Below, in pieces: positions 36,676-44,601 of a stretch of 64,000 nucleotides of DNA (its first letter is position 1; each line of letters opens with the position of its first letter). Source of the DNA: Algoriphagus zhangzhouensis (GTDB lineage: Bacteria; Bacteroidota; Bacteroidia; Cytophagales; Cyclobacteriaceae); contig NZ_FRXN01000003.1 of assembly GCF_900148515.1 (NCBI RefSeq), forward strand, positions 290,757 to 354,756. The letters run 5' to 3'. The translations under genes were made by a program, and so were the position numbers. Below the pieces are notes generated by a model. The model searched no databases. It was not told the DNA's origin and saw nothing but the letters and a program-made list of their open reading frames with translations.

Positions 36676-37269
36676 ATGAGAGTAACAATTATATTTAATC
36701 ATCCCTATGAAGGAAGCTATTGTAATGCAATTTTGGAGACAGTCAGCAAGGGCCTGCGTAAGGCTAATCACGAAATTGACCTTATCCACTTAGACAATGA
36801 CCAGTTCAATCCAGTCATGACTTCCTCTGACCTAAAAGCTTTTAGAGATAAATCGCCTGTGGATCCAAAAGTTCTAGAATACAAGGAAAAATTAGAAAAA
36901 GCAGATCATCTGATTTTCATTTTTCCGATTTGGTGGGAATTGATGCCTGCCATGACTAAAGGTTTTATTGATAAAGTTATTTTTCCCGGTGTGGCCTATG
37001 ATTACACCAATAAAGAGAATACCAGAATGAAGCCTTTATTCAATAAAATAAAGGGAGTGACCGTCATTACTACGATGAATACACCGAAATTACTTTACAG
37101 GTTATTCTTCGGAAATGCGATCAAAAAAGCCCTGATTTTGGGAACCTTTTGGAAGATTGGCTATAAAAATCGAAAATGGATTAGTTTCAATAATGTCAAA
37201 AAGGTAAGCCAAGAAAAAAGAATAAAATGGCTTGAGGGGCTTGAAACCAGATTTTCCTCTTTCGCTTAA
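36676..37269 (+). CDS. NAD(P)H-dependent flavin oxidoreductase (quinone-reductase-like)
   Basis: 197 residues with a flavodoxin-like fold: IIFNHPYEGSYCNAIL (phosphate-binding loop for FMN or FAD) and HLIFIFPIWWELMPAMTKGFIDKV, the W-W-x-x-P-A segment characteristic of the NQO1/KefF/MdaB group. It reduces quinones or related acceptors by two electrons using NAD(P)H. No signal peptide, so cytoplasmic. It follows the Crp/Fnr-type regulator and is probably its target, although no operator is recognisable. It ends 16 bp before the convergent DUF819 gene. Confidence 0.88.
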   Translation: MRVTIIFNHPYEGSYCNAILETVSKGLRKANHEIDLIHLDNDQFNPVMTSSDLKAFRDKSPVDPKVLEYKEKLEKADHLIFIFPIWWELMPAMTKGFIDKVIFPGVAYDYTNKENTRMKPLFNKIKGVTVITTMNTPKLLYRLFFGNAIKKALILGTFWKIGYKNRKWISFNNVKKVSQEKRIKWLEGLETRFSSFA

Positions 37270-37285
37270 ATCAAACTTCAAACAA

Positions 37286-38422
37286 TTAGCCCAAGATCCC
37301 TGCGACCATAAAACCTAGGTAGGTTCCTAAGGCATTTCCCAAACTTCCCACCAAGACTCCCGGAATCAAGAGATCAGGTCTTTCCAAACTTTCGGCTGCC
37401 GCCAAAGCAGTGGTATTTCCTCCCACATTCGCCAAAGAAGCAACTGATACCACATCCCAATCCATTTTCAACAGGCCTCCTACTCCGAAAATAAAAAGTC
37501 CATGGATCAGAACCATTAGGAAAACAAAAAGGATTAGGGTTCCTGCCAAACTTCCTATTCCAGAAATTGCTCCCACATCACAAAGTGTCCCGATCACAGC
37601 AAGGAATAAGAGGATAAAAAAGAAGCCGATCGTTTGCTTTCCTTTCAGTTTTTGGATGATAGGAAACTGTGCCAAAATCAAAGCGATCGTAGTCAATGTG
37701 ATGATTTCCGGCACTTGAGGAAAAAGGGAGGAAACACCTTGACTCACAATCATTGCTAAAAAACCCAAAGCTAAAATTGCTCCCAAAGAGCCAATGGAAA
37801 TCTGTTCAGTATGCGAAACCTCCTCCTGTTCAGATTTGGCAATTAGTTTCTTTCTTGGAAATGCTTTTTGAAGATATCGAGGTAAAATCAGCGAAATCAC
37901 AATCCATGGTGTACCGATTAGATTGTCCACCACCGTGGTCGCTGCGAACAAAACCCCGTTTTCATTAACCCCATAACTCAATGCAATTGCATTGAAGTTG
38001 ATACTTCCACCAATGTAAGTTCCAGCGAACATGCCAGCGACTGCAGATGCCATATCTCCTATTTCGGCGGCTGGTCTTACCAAAAACCAAGAAATAAATA
38101 CACCAAGCAAAGTGCCTATCGTTCCCAATCCAAACATCAATAAAATAGGCCCTCCGGCTTTCCGAAGGCTTTTCAAGTCCACTTCCAAAAGAGCTATAAA
38201 AATCCCAAGTGGAGCTAAATACATAAAGACTCCATCATAGACCACATTTCCATCCATGGCACTTGGAATAATTCCTAAATTGGATATCAAAGCACAGATT
38301 AAAATTGAAAAAATTGGCGTTCCAATGGTCTTTCCCCATGAGAAACGAGTCAACCAAGTAGCCACGAATACTGTCAAACAAAGCATCCCTGCTACAAACA
38401 GGGGATTTTCAAGAAAAGCCAT
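37286..38422 (-). CDS. DUF819 family membrane protein
   Basis: 378 residues, about 10-11 membrane helices. Visible family features are the Gly-rich DMASAVAGMFAGTYIGGSINF segment, AATTVVDNLIGTPW, and near the C-terminus VSVASLANVGGNTTALAAAE. DUF819 proteins (YjcL-like) resemble two-fold pseudo-symmetric secondary transporters, but substrates have not been proven. The stop lies 16 bp from the stop of the convergent oxidoreductase gene. Probably monocistronic. Confidence 0.87.
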   Translation of the reverse strand: MAFLENPLFVAGMLCLTVFVATWLTRFSWGKTIGTPIFSILICALISNLGIIPSAMDGNVVYDGVFMYLAPLGIFIALLEVDLKSLRKAGGPILLMFGLGTIGTLLGVFISWFLVRPAAEIGDMASAVAGMFAGTYIGGSINFNAIALSYGVNENGVLFAATTVVDNLIGTPWIVISLILPRYLQKAFPRKKLIAKSEQEEVSHTEQISIGSLGAILALGFLAMIVSQGVSSLFPQVPEIITLTTIALILAQFPIIQKLKGKQTIGFFFILLFLAVIGTLCDVGAISGIGSLAGTLILFVFLMVLIHGLFIFGVGGLLKMDWDVVSVASLANVGGNTTALAAAESLERPDLLIPGVLVGSLGNALGTYLGFMVAGILG

Positions 38423-38560
38423 TGGGGAAAATACAAAGAGAATCTATCCAATCTGACTCCATTGATAAAAAAGCTTATTTGAATTTAAAATTATTGAGGA
38501 ATAATAAATTGGTTTTCATGCCTCTCATTCCTAACTTAATTCTAACTAATCTTCAACTTT

Positions 38561-39403
38561 ATGAAAAAGCTTTTTTCCCTTTTGGCCTTTGTTGGCCTTT
38601 TGGCAGCTTGTACTCCAGGAGCTGCTCCTCCGATTTTGACAGAAGTAGGTGATGCGGGTTATCATCCCGGAAGAGTGGTTTGGTACAATCTCGCCTCTCC
38701 CAATCCAGATGCCTCAAGAGTTTTTTATGAGACAGTTTTTGGATGGAATACCGTCCCTTATGGAGATGACAAAAAGAAAATCTGGGTATTCCGAGATGGT
38801 GATCAGCCCGTAGCCTTGATGGCTCTTTATGACAGTGATAATAATTCTGGAGAATGGATCGGTGCTATTTCGGTTCCTGATGTGGCTGAAGCAACAGATG
38901 CCGCCAAAAGCCAAGGTGCCAGAATCATGAGGAAACCAGATCAAATCGAAAATCAAGGAACAATTTCATTTGTTCAAGATCCTCAAGGGGCACATTTCTC
39001 CCTGATCAAGCTGGCGAATGGTGATCCAGATGTGAAAGTAGCTCCAACCAATCATTTTTTGGGTTTGGAACTTTGGTCCAATGATCCAAGTCAATCACAA
39101 AGCTTTTACAAGTCTGTAGTGGGCTACGAAGCAGCCTCTACCCAACAAGGTTCAATCGATTACACCGTTTTCAAAATGGGTGATATGAATTGTGCTGGAA
39201 TGCTTCAAAATCCGTCCACTGCGGTAAGAAGTCACTGGCTTCCTTATATCCGAGTTGCGGATGTGAATGCGACTTTGGCAAAAGCCAAAACTGCTGGTGC
39301 GAAGGTTTTAATCGAGCCGAATGCATCCATAAGAAACGGTTCTGTTGCTGTTATTCTTGACCCAACAGGAGCCCCTTTAGCACTTCAAGTTTACAATCCT
39401 TAA
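38561..39403 (+). CDS. VOC family lipoprotein with two glyoxalase-like domains
   Basis: 280 residues. The lipobox L-A-A-C gives Cys17. Two VOC domains follow (about 35-155 and 160-278), each with the beta-alpha-beta-beta-beta pattern: GRVVWYNLASPNPDASRVFY and HFLGLELWSNDPSQSQSFY open them, and FVQDPQGAHFSLIK and VILDPTGAPLALQVY close them. The usual His/Glu metal ligands are incomplete, so it may bind rather than convert a small molecule. The family includes glyoxalases, dioxygenases and resistance proteins; no activity can be assigned. A small lipoprotein gene follows after 10 bp. Confidence 0.85.
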   Translation: MKKLFSLLAFVGLLAACTPGAAPPILTEVGDAGYHPGRVVWYNLASPNPDASRVFYETVFGWNTVPYGDDKKKIWVFRDGDQPVALMALYDSDNNSGEWIGAISVPDVAEATDAAKSQGARIMRKPDQIENQGTISFVQDPQGAHFSLIKLANGDPDVKVAPTNHFLGLELWSNDPSQSQSFYKSVVGYEAASTQQGSIDYTVFKMGDMNCAGMLQNPSTAVRSHWLPYIRVADVNATLAKAKTAGAKVLIEPNASIRNGSVAVILDPTGAPLALQVYNP

Positions 39404-39413
39404 TTCCGAAATC

Positions 39414-39590
39414 ATGAAAAAGAAAATCATAACTTTTGTAGCCATCGTAGCCGTTTCCATGATTCTTCCAGCATGCTCCAACATGCATATGACCGGAGGA
39501 GTTGGATTAAATTTCCATGGAGGGCCGTATGGCATGAGCGTCAGTCCTTCTATTAATGTTGGAATGTATGGAGGAGGGATTCGCTGGTAA
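39414..39590 (+). CDS. 58-residue lipoprotein
   Basis: 58 residues: MKKKIITFVAIVAV begins a lipoprotein signal ending in L-P-A-C with the acylated Cys21. The mature part is only about 38 residues, Gly-, Met- and Tyr-rich, with GGVGLNFHGGP and a second GGG near its end. It starts 10 bp after the VOC lipoprotein stop and is followed by a terminator, so the two form a small operon. The coding pattern (ATG, classical lipobox, stop just before the terminator) supports a real gene. No family was recognised. Confidence 0.72.
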   Translation: MKKKIITFVAIVAVSMILPACSNMHMTGGVGLNFHGGPYGMSVSPSINVGMYGGGIRW

Positions 39591-39622
39591 AACCCCAATT
39601 AAAAATTAAACTTCTGAAATGG

Positions 39623-39661
39623 CACCTATCAAAATTTAATGGGTTTTGGTAGGTGTTTTTT
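39623..39661 (+). terminator. Intrinsic terminator between convergent genes
   Basis: CACCTATCAAAA at 39623-39634 pairs with TTTTGGTAGGTG at 39644-39655 (12 bp, one G-T pair), followed by TTTTTTCT. It ends the VOC/small-lipoprotein transcript and abuts the stop of the convergent aminotransferase gene. Confidence 0.78.
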
Positions 39662-40741
39662 CTATGTAAAAAACTCCTTCACCAACCTACAAACCTCTAC
39701 CACTTCCTTCACCTCCAGCCAAGGGTTTAAAGGCAGAGAAAGCCCATTTTGACTGAGTTTTCTGGCATTGGCAAAATCTCCATCCTGCTTATAAACTGGA
39801 ATATCCGGAACAATAATCGGATAATGAATGGCTGTCCCAACTCCATTACTTTGTAGGAATTCTTTTAATAAGTCCCTCTTTTCGGTTTGGATCACAAAAA
39901 GATGAAGATTGGAGTCTTCTGCTTTTGGAGGCAAGGTCAAACCCTCTATCCCTGCTAATTCCTCCCAATAAATTTCAGCTAGTATCCTTCTTTTCTCCTG
40001 AAACTCATCAAATCTTTCCAGCAATACATTCAAAAAAGCGGCTTGCAGCGTATCGATCCGACTATTTCTACCCACCAATGAATGCACATCACGTTGTGCT
40101 TGCCCATGGTTGGAAAGCAATCTGATTTGTTCAGCCAATTCTTTTTGATTCGTCAAACACATTCCTGCCTCTCCCAAAGCCCCAAGGTTTTTGGTAGGAT
40201 AAAAACTCAAACAGCCCACGTCACCCCAAGTTCCAGCAGCCTTTCCTTCCTGAAAGGATCCAAAAGCCTGGGCGGCATCTTCAATTACAAAGATATCTGC
40301 CTTTTTAGCTTTGGCCATTAAGTCAGCCATTGGAACCATCATTCCATACAAATGAACAGGAATAACTGCCTTTGTTCGTGGAGAAATAGCTTTTTCCCAA
40401 TCAGATCTTAACAGGCCCCAAGCATCTGTATCCCAAAAAACAGGTGTGGCTCCAATCATCAAAACAACTTCCGCAGTACTCACCCAAGTCATGGCAGGAA
40501 CGATTACCTCATCCCCAGGCCCAATATTTAATGCTCTCAAGGCCAATTCCAAGGCATCTGTCCCATTTGCACATGAAATGGCATGAGGGCTTTGCAGCCT
40601 ATCTTCTACTCTTTTTTCAAAAGTCAATACCTCCTCCCCGAAGGAAAATCTCCCTTCCTTTAAGACTTTTGCAAACTTATCTTTCAAAGTGGCTTGCAAA
40701 GCCTGATCCATCCGACTTAAATCAAGAAATGGAATTTTCAT
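39662..40741 (-). CDS. DegT/DnrJ/EryC1/StrS family aminotransferase
   Basis: 359 residues, full length. PLP-dependent fold type I enzyme acting on keto-sugar nucleotides. The Schiff-base lysine is in SFYPTKNLGALGEAG, preceded by the aspartate motif VIEDAAQAFGS that contacts the pyridine nitrogen. The N-terminus has PFLDLSRMD and CANGTDALELALRAL (phosphate binding). It probably makes an amino sugar for lipopolysaccharide or exopolysaccharide. Its coding region overlaps the end of the upstream glycosyltransferase gene by 20 bp, so the two are translated from one transcript. Confidence 0.92.
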   Translation of the reverse strand: MKIPFLDLSRMDQALQATLKDKFAKVLKEGRFSFGEEVLTFEKRVEDRLQSPHAISCANGTDALELALRALNIGPGDEVIVPAMTWVSTAEVVLMIGATPVFWDTDAWGLLRSDWEKAISPRTKAVIPVHLYGMMVPMADLMAKAKKADIFVIEDAAQAFGSFQEGKAAGTWGDVGCLSFYPTKNLGALGEAGMCLTNQKELAEQIRLLSNHGQAQRDVHSLVGRNSRIDTLQAAFLNVLLERFDEFQEKRRILAEIYWEELAGIEGLTLPPKAEDSNLHLFVIQTEKRDLLKEFLQSNGVGTAIHYPIIVPDIPVYKQDGDFANARKLSQNGLSLPLNPWLEVKEVVEVCRLVKEFFT

Positions 40742-42023
40742 CCAGAATGCCTCCCAGTTTTATTGCCAAATTCTTCCTTGAATACTCTTCAGGGTTTCCT
40801 CCACTTTCGCCTTCAAAATCTCCATCCATCAATTTTCTCAAAGCCACTTGGATGCCTACCAAGTTTTCGTGAGAAACCACTTGATTTTGTCCTGAACTTT
40901 TTAAAATCTGAGCAGAATCCCCTTCAGGATCTCCCAGCGCTAAAACAGGTACTCCTATCGCTAAATATTCAAACAACTTCCCAGGAATATTGCCTTTTGC
41001 ATTTTTGGTATCTGTCAGGATCAAAACCAAAGCATCTGCTTTTGCATAAAAATCAAAAACTTCCTGATGGCTTACATAACCCGGAAAAAAGACATGCTCT
41101 TTAAGCCAATTGTCATTTTTCACATATTCCTGAACCGGCTCGCTTACTTTCCCAACGAAGCTCATGTTCACTTCCTCTCCCGTCCCTTTGAACTCTTCTT
41201 TGATTGATTTCAATAAAGGAATTGGATTTCGGATCGCATCAATGATTCCTGTATAAACCAAATGCAGCTTCTTTTTTTCTTTCTTTTTGAATTGGAACCC
41301 TTTGGGCAAATCTGCCGGATCAAAGCCATTAGTCAACAACTGGATTTTTCGCTTGCCAATTTTTTCCAAATCCTTTTGAAAAGTGGGAGAAATCGTCAAA
41401 ACCTGATCGGCTTCTTTCAAAACCTCTTTCTCAAGTTTTTGATGCTTTTGGCGAACAGAATCCTTCATGGGAAGTGTGTCCAAAAACTCCCATTCTGACC
41501 AAGGGTCGCGGAAGTCAGCTATCCACTTGATTCCGGTTTTCCTTTTCAGATCTCTACCGATCAGGTGCATGGAATGGGGAGGCCCTGTGGTAATAACTGC
41601 CTCAAACTGACCATTGGACAGTAAATCAGTCAAAAATTTGACGGAGGGCTTTACCCAAAAAACTCTTGGGTCAGGAACCAGATAATTCGCTCTCAACCAT
41701 ATAGATGCTTTCTCAACCCATCCCTTTTCTTTTTGCTCCAGCATACGGGCAGGATGGCTTTTTCCTTTTCCTCTGATTTTGGAAACCAAGGAATAGGGTT
41801 CCCAAATCGGGAATTTGATCACTTCTAAAGAATCAGGAATCTCTTTTAACAAAGACTCATCTTGCAAATCAAAATCCGGGTTTTCGGGAGTAAAGATGAC
41901 TGGCTCCCAGCCCGCTTCAGGAAGGTATTTGGCGAATTTCAACCAACGTTGAACCCCTGAACCCGCGCTAGGCGGCCAATAATAGGTAATGATTAATACT
42001 CTTTTGGAAAGTTTGTGCTCCAT
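40722..42023 (-). CDS. Glycosyltransferase family 4-like protein
   Basis: 433 residues with a GT-B fold. The N-terminal Rossmann domain starts RVLIITYYWPPSAGSGVQRWLKFAKYLPEAGWEP, typical of GT4 and related sugar transferases. The C-terminal donor-binding domain contains LHLVYTGIIDAIRNP and GNIPGKLFEYLAIGVPVLALGDPEGD, in which the E of LFEYLA is the nucleotide-sugar-contacting glutamate of GT4. It adds a sugar, donor unknown, during surface polysaccharide synthesis. First gene of a two-gene unit with the DegT aminotransferase. No TM segment. Confidence 0.87.
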   Translation of the reverse strand: MEHKLSKRVLIITYYWPPSAGSGVQRWLKFAKYLPEAGWEPVIFTPENPDFDLQDESLLKEIPDSLEVIKFPIWEPYSLVSKIRGKGKSHPARMLEQKEKGWVEKASIWLRANYLVPDPRVFWVKPSVKFLTDLLSNGQFEAVITTGPPHSMHLIGRDLKRKTGIKWIADFRDPWSEWEFLDTLPMKDSVRQKHQKLEKEVLKEADQVLTISPTFQKDLEKIGKRKIQLLTNGFDPADLPKGFQFKKKEKKKLHLVYTGIIDAIRNPIPLLKSIKEEFKGTGEEVNMSFVGKVSEPVQEYVKNDNWLKEHVFFPGYVSHQEVFDFYAKADALVLILTDTKNAKGNIPGKLFEYLAIGVPVLALGDPEGDSAQILKSSGQNQVVSHENLVGIQVALRKLMDGDFEGESGGNPEEYSRKNLAIKLGGILDENSIS

Positions 42024-42056
42024 ACAAGGCCGAAATTGGAAAAATATAGGACAAAA

Positions 42057-42092
42057 AGAAAGGGAGAAATTCCTTCCTCCCTTAATCTCTTT
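42057..42092. terminator. Hairpin between icd and the glycosyltransferase gene
   Basis: AAGGGAG at 42060-42066 pairs with CTCCCTT at 42077-42083, with a 10-nt loop. T-rich tracts flank it on both strands, so it can end the minus-strand icd transcript. It also leaves little space for a promoter of the glycosyltransferase gene starting at 42023. Confidence 0.5.
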
Positions 42093-42144
42093 TTTATTAT
42101 AAATCGAAATCCAATTTCAAATCTTGAATTTCAATTTTCAAATC

Positions 42145-43599
42145 TTATTCTCCTTGAGCCAAGGAATAACCTCTCACTCCGTCAAAAGAATACAAATTAG
42201 CAACTTGGATGAATTCCAATCCTAAGTCTCCGATTTGCTTCAATAGATCCAGAATCTGAGCTGGAGAAATTTCTGATTGCTCAGCATTTTGGAATCTACA
42301 TCTCCAATGATCAGTACAGAAAGACTCCTTCATTCCACCTGGGAATACTTTGATACCACGGTTAGTGATCAAGGTCAACTGAAGACCCGCTGCATTGGCT
42401 TTTCTTAATGTCTCACCCAATACTTGAGGATCTCTTCCGCTTTCATTCCAATCAACGAAAACATCAACACCGATCAACTTTTTATCTTGGTTTGGCTTGT
42501 CAGTAACGAAGATGTTCATTGGCTCTGTATCTTCAGTATTGAAAGATGCAGGAGTCATTTTCTCTGGCTTCTGACCCATTCTTTCAATTACAGCTGCCGC
42601 AAATTCCTGAGTTCCTACTTTCTTGGTAGAAAGCTCTTCTTGGTAGATATCACCTGTATGGATTCCGTCTTCCAAAGTTTTCATCCAAGCATTAGCTACT
42701 TTCTCTGCAACCTCAGGCTGACCGATATGCACCAACATCATGATCGCACCGTTCAACAAACCTGATGGGTTTGCAAGGTCCATTCCTGCGATATCTGGAG
42801 CAGATCCGTGGATTGCTTCAAACATAGCAACTTCCTCACCTACGTTGGCAGAACCTCCCAATCCAACTGAACCAGTTACTTGAGCTGCAACGTCAGAAAT
42901 AATATCACCATACAAGTTCAACGTAACAACCACATCGAACATCTCTGGTCTATCAGCGATCAAAGCAGTTCCGATATCGATGATTTTGTGATCAGCTTTG
43001 ATATCTGGATATTCTTTTGCGATTTCATCAAAAGTCTTGTGGAATAATCCATCCGCCAACTTCATGATATTATCCTTGGTCATACAAGTCACCTTTTTAC
43101 GACCGTTTTTCTTAGCATATTCGAACGCGTATCTGATAATTTTCTCAGAACCAGGTCTAGAAATCAATTTCAAAGACTGGACAACTTCCTGAGTTTGTCT
43201 GTGCTCGATTCCAGCATACAAATCCTCTTCGTTCTCACGAATGATGACCATATCAGTCTCAGGAAAATGAGTCTGAATGAAAGGAGAGAAAGACTTACAA
43301 GGTCTTACGTTTGCGTACAAACCGAAAGAAGTACGGGTTGTCACATTCAATGACTTAAATCCACCACCTTGAGGGGTGGTAATAGGAGACTTCAAAAATA
43401 CTTTGGTTTCACGAAGAGAATCGAATGCACTTGGTTCCATACCGGAAGAAATTCCCTTTAGATAAACCTGCTCACCGATTTCAATCACATCATATTCCAG
43501 CTGCGCACCAGCGGCTTCTAGAATATTCAATGTAGCTTTCATGATCTCTGGTCCGATACCATCACCGTAAGCAACGGTGATTTTTCTTTTTGAAGACAT
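42145..43599 (-). CDS. icd: NADP-dependent isocitrate dehydrogenase, long form
   Basis: 484 residues: about 340 residues of the isocitrate/isopropylmalate dehydrogenase fold followed by a C-terminal extension of about 140 residues, the arrangement known from the Thermus-type enzyme. The catalytic segments are visible: GDGIGPEI at the N-terminus, KSPITTP and VIIRENEEDLYAGIEH (substrate binding), VVTLNLYGDIISDVAAQVTGSVGLGGSAN, and FEAIHGSAPDIAG. It oxidises isocitrate to 2-oxoglutarate in the TCA cycle and supplies NADPH; the coenzyme is inferred from overall type. The extension includes FCTDHWRCRF. Divergent from the enoyl-CoA hydratase gene. On the minus strand a TACTTTTG -7 like element lies at 43633-43640. 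Confidence 0.93.
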   Translation of the reverse strand: MSSKRKITVAYGDGIGPEIMKATLNILEAAGAQLEYDVIEIGEQVYLKGISSGMEPSAFDSLRETKVFLKSPITTPQGGGFKSLNVTTRTSFGLYANVRPCKSFSPFIQTHFPETDMVIIRENEEDLYAGIEHRQTQEVVQSLKLISRPGSEKIIRYAFEYAKKNGRKKVTCMTKDNIMKLADGLFHKTFDEIAKEYPDIKADHKIIDIGTALIADRPEMFDVVVTLNLYGDIISDVAAQVTGSVGLGGSANVGEEVAMFEAIHGSAPDIAGMDLANPSGLLNGAIMMLVHIGQPEVAEKVANAWMKTLEDGIHTGDIYQEELSTKKVGTQEFAAAVIERMGQKPEKMTPASFNTEDTEPMNIFVTDKPNQDKKLIGVDVFVDWNESGRDPQVLGETLRKANAAGLQLTLITNRGIKVFPGGMKESFCTDHWRCRFQNAEQSEISPAQILDLLKQIGDLGLEFIQVANLYSFDGVRGYSLAQGE

Positions 43600-43747
43600 A
43601 TATAATTTGGATTTGATTTAAATTTTCAGGGGCAAAAGTAAATAAAAAATGCTGGATGGAGCCTTGAAAATGATTAATTTAGATCAAAAAGCTGGACACA
43701 TTTCTTATTAGGGGATTTCACAGTTTTTGGATTTTCCCAAGATGTAA

Positions 43748-43778
43748 TTTGGGATTGGCTACCCCTCTTGTATATTTG
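43748..43778 (+). promoter_or_regulatory. Consensus Bacteroidota promoter of the enoyl-CoA hydratase gene
   Basis: TTTG at 43748-43751, then 19 bp, then TATATTTG at 43771-43778, an exact fit to TTTG-N19-TAnnTTTG. Transcription would start around 43784, so the ATG at 43801 is the right start and an upstream frame from 43768 would lie inside the promoter. Confidence 0.82.
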
Positions 43779-43800
43779 TTTCTTACTGAATTCATATTCT

Positions 43801-44586
43801 ATGGAAGATTTTCGAAATATTCTAACAGATGAAAAAGACGGCGTTCTATACCTGACCGTAAACAGGGAAGACAAAATGAATGCACTCAATTTTGCTACGT
43901 TAGACGAATTGAGGGAGATTTTCGAGGAAGTTGTCGACAATAAGGCTATCAAAGCAGTTATCATCACGGGTTCTGGCGAAAAAGCTTTCGTGGCTGGCGC
44001 TGATATCCAAGAAATCTCAGAATTGAATGAGGTGAATGCACGTAAATTTGCTGAAAACGGTCAGGAAATTTTTGCCATGATTGAAAACTGCCACAAACCG
44101 GTAATCGCTGTTACAAACGGCTATACTTTGGGTGGTGGTTGTGAGTTGGCGATGGCTTGTCATATTCGTATTGCTACGGCAAATGCAAAATTTGGCCAAC
44201 CGGAAGTCAATTTGGGAATTATCCCGGGTTATGGAGGCACTCAGCGTTTAACAATTTTGGTAGGCAGAGGAAAAGCCAATGAATTGATGATGACCGGAGA
44301 TATGATCGGAGCCGACGAGGCTCTCAAATTGAATCTGGTCAATTACGTTTTACCAACCAAAATAGACGCTATGGACAAGGCCGAGGAAATCATTGCCAAA
44401 ATTATGTCCAAGGCTCCTCTTGCAATTGGAATGATTGTTGACTGTGTTAACGCAGCCTTTTTATCGGATGAAAATGGATTCCAAACAGAGGCAAACAGCT
44501 TTGCACGTTGTGTGAAATCCGGAGATTATGTGGAGGGAACCAGTGCATTTTTAGAGAAAAGAAAACCTATTTTCAAGGGAGAATAA
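43801..44586 (+). CDS. Enoyl-CoA hydratase/isomerase family protein
   Basis: 261 residues, a crotonase-fold enzyme. The oxyanion-hole segment is KAFVAGADIQEISEL. The catalytic glutamates are in LGGGCELAMACH and PEVNLGIIPGYGGTQRL, and both are present, so a true hydratase is likely. Hydrates trans-2-enoyl-CoA in fatty-acid or amino-acid breakdown, as a soluble hexamer. The start at 43801 is set by the consensus promoter just upstream; a frame extending to 43768 lies within the promoter. The flippase gene follows after 15 bp and is probably co-transcribed, although the two functions are unrelated. Confidence 0.92.
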   Translation: MEDFRNILTDEKDGVLYLTVNREDKMNALNFATLDELREIFEEVVDNKAIKAVIITGSGEKAFVAGADIQEISELNEVNARKFAENGQEIFAMIENCHKPVIAVTNGYTLGGGCELAMACHIRIATANAKFGQPEVNLGIIPGYGGTQRLTILVGRGKANELMMTGDMIGADEALKLNLVNYVLPTKIDAMDKAEEIIAKIMSKAPLAIGMIVDCVNAAFLSDENGFQTEANSFARCVKSGDYVEGTSAFLEKRKPIFKGE

Positions 44587-44601
44587 GTCCCTTGGTACTT
44601 C

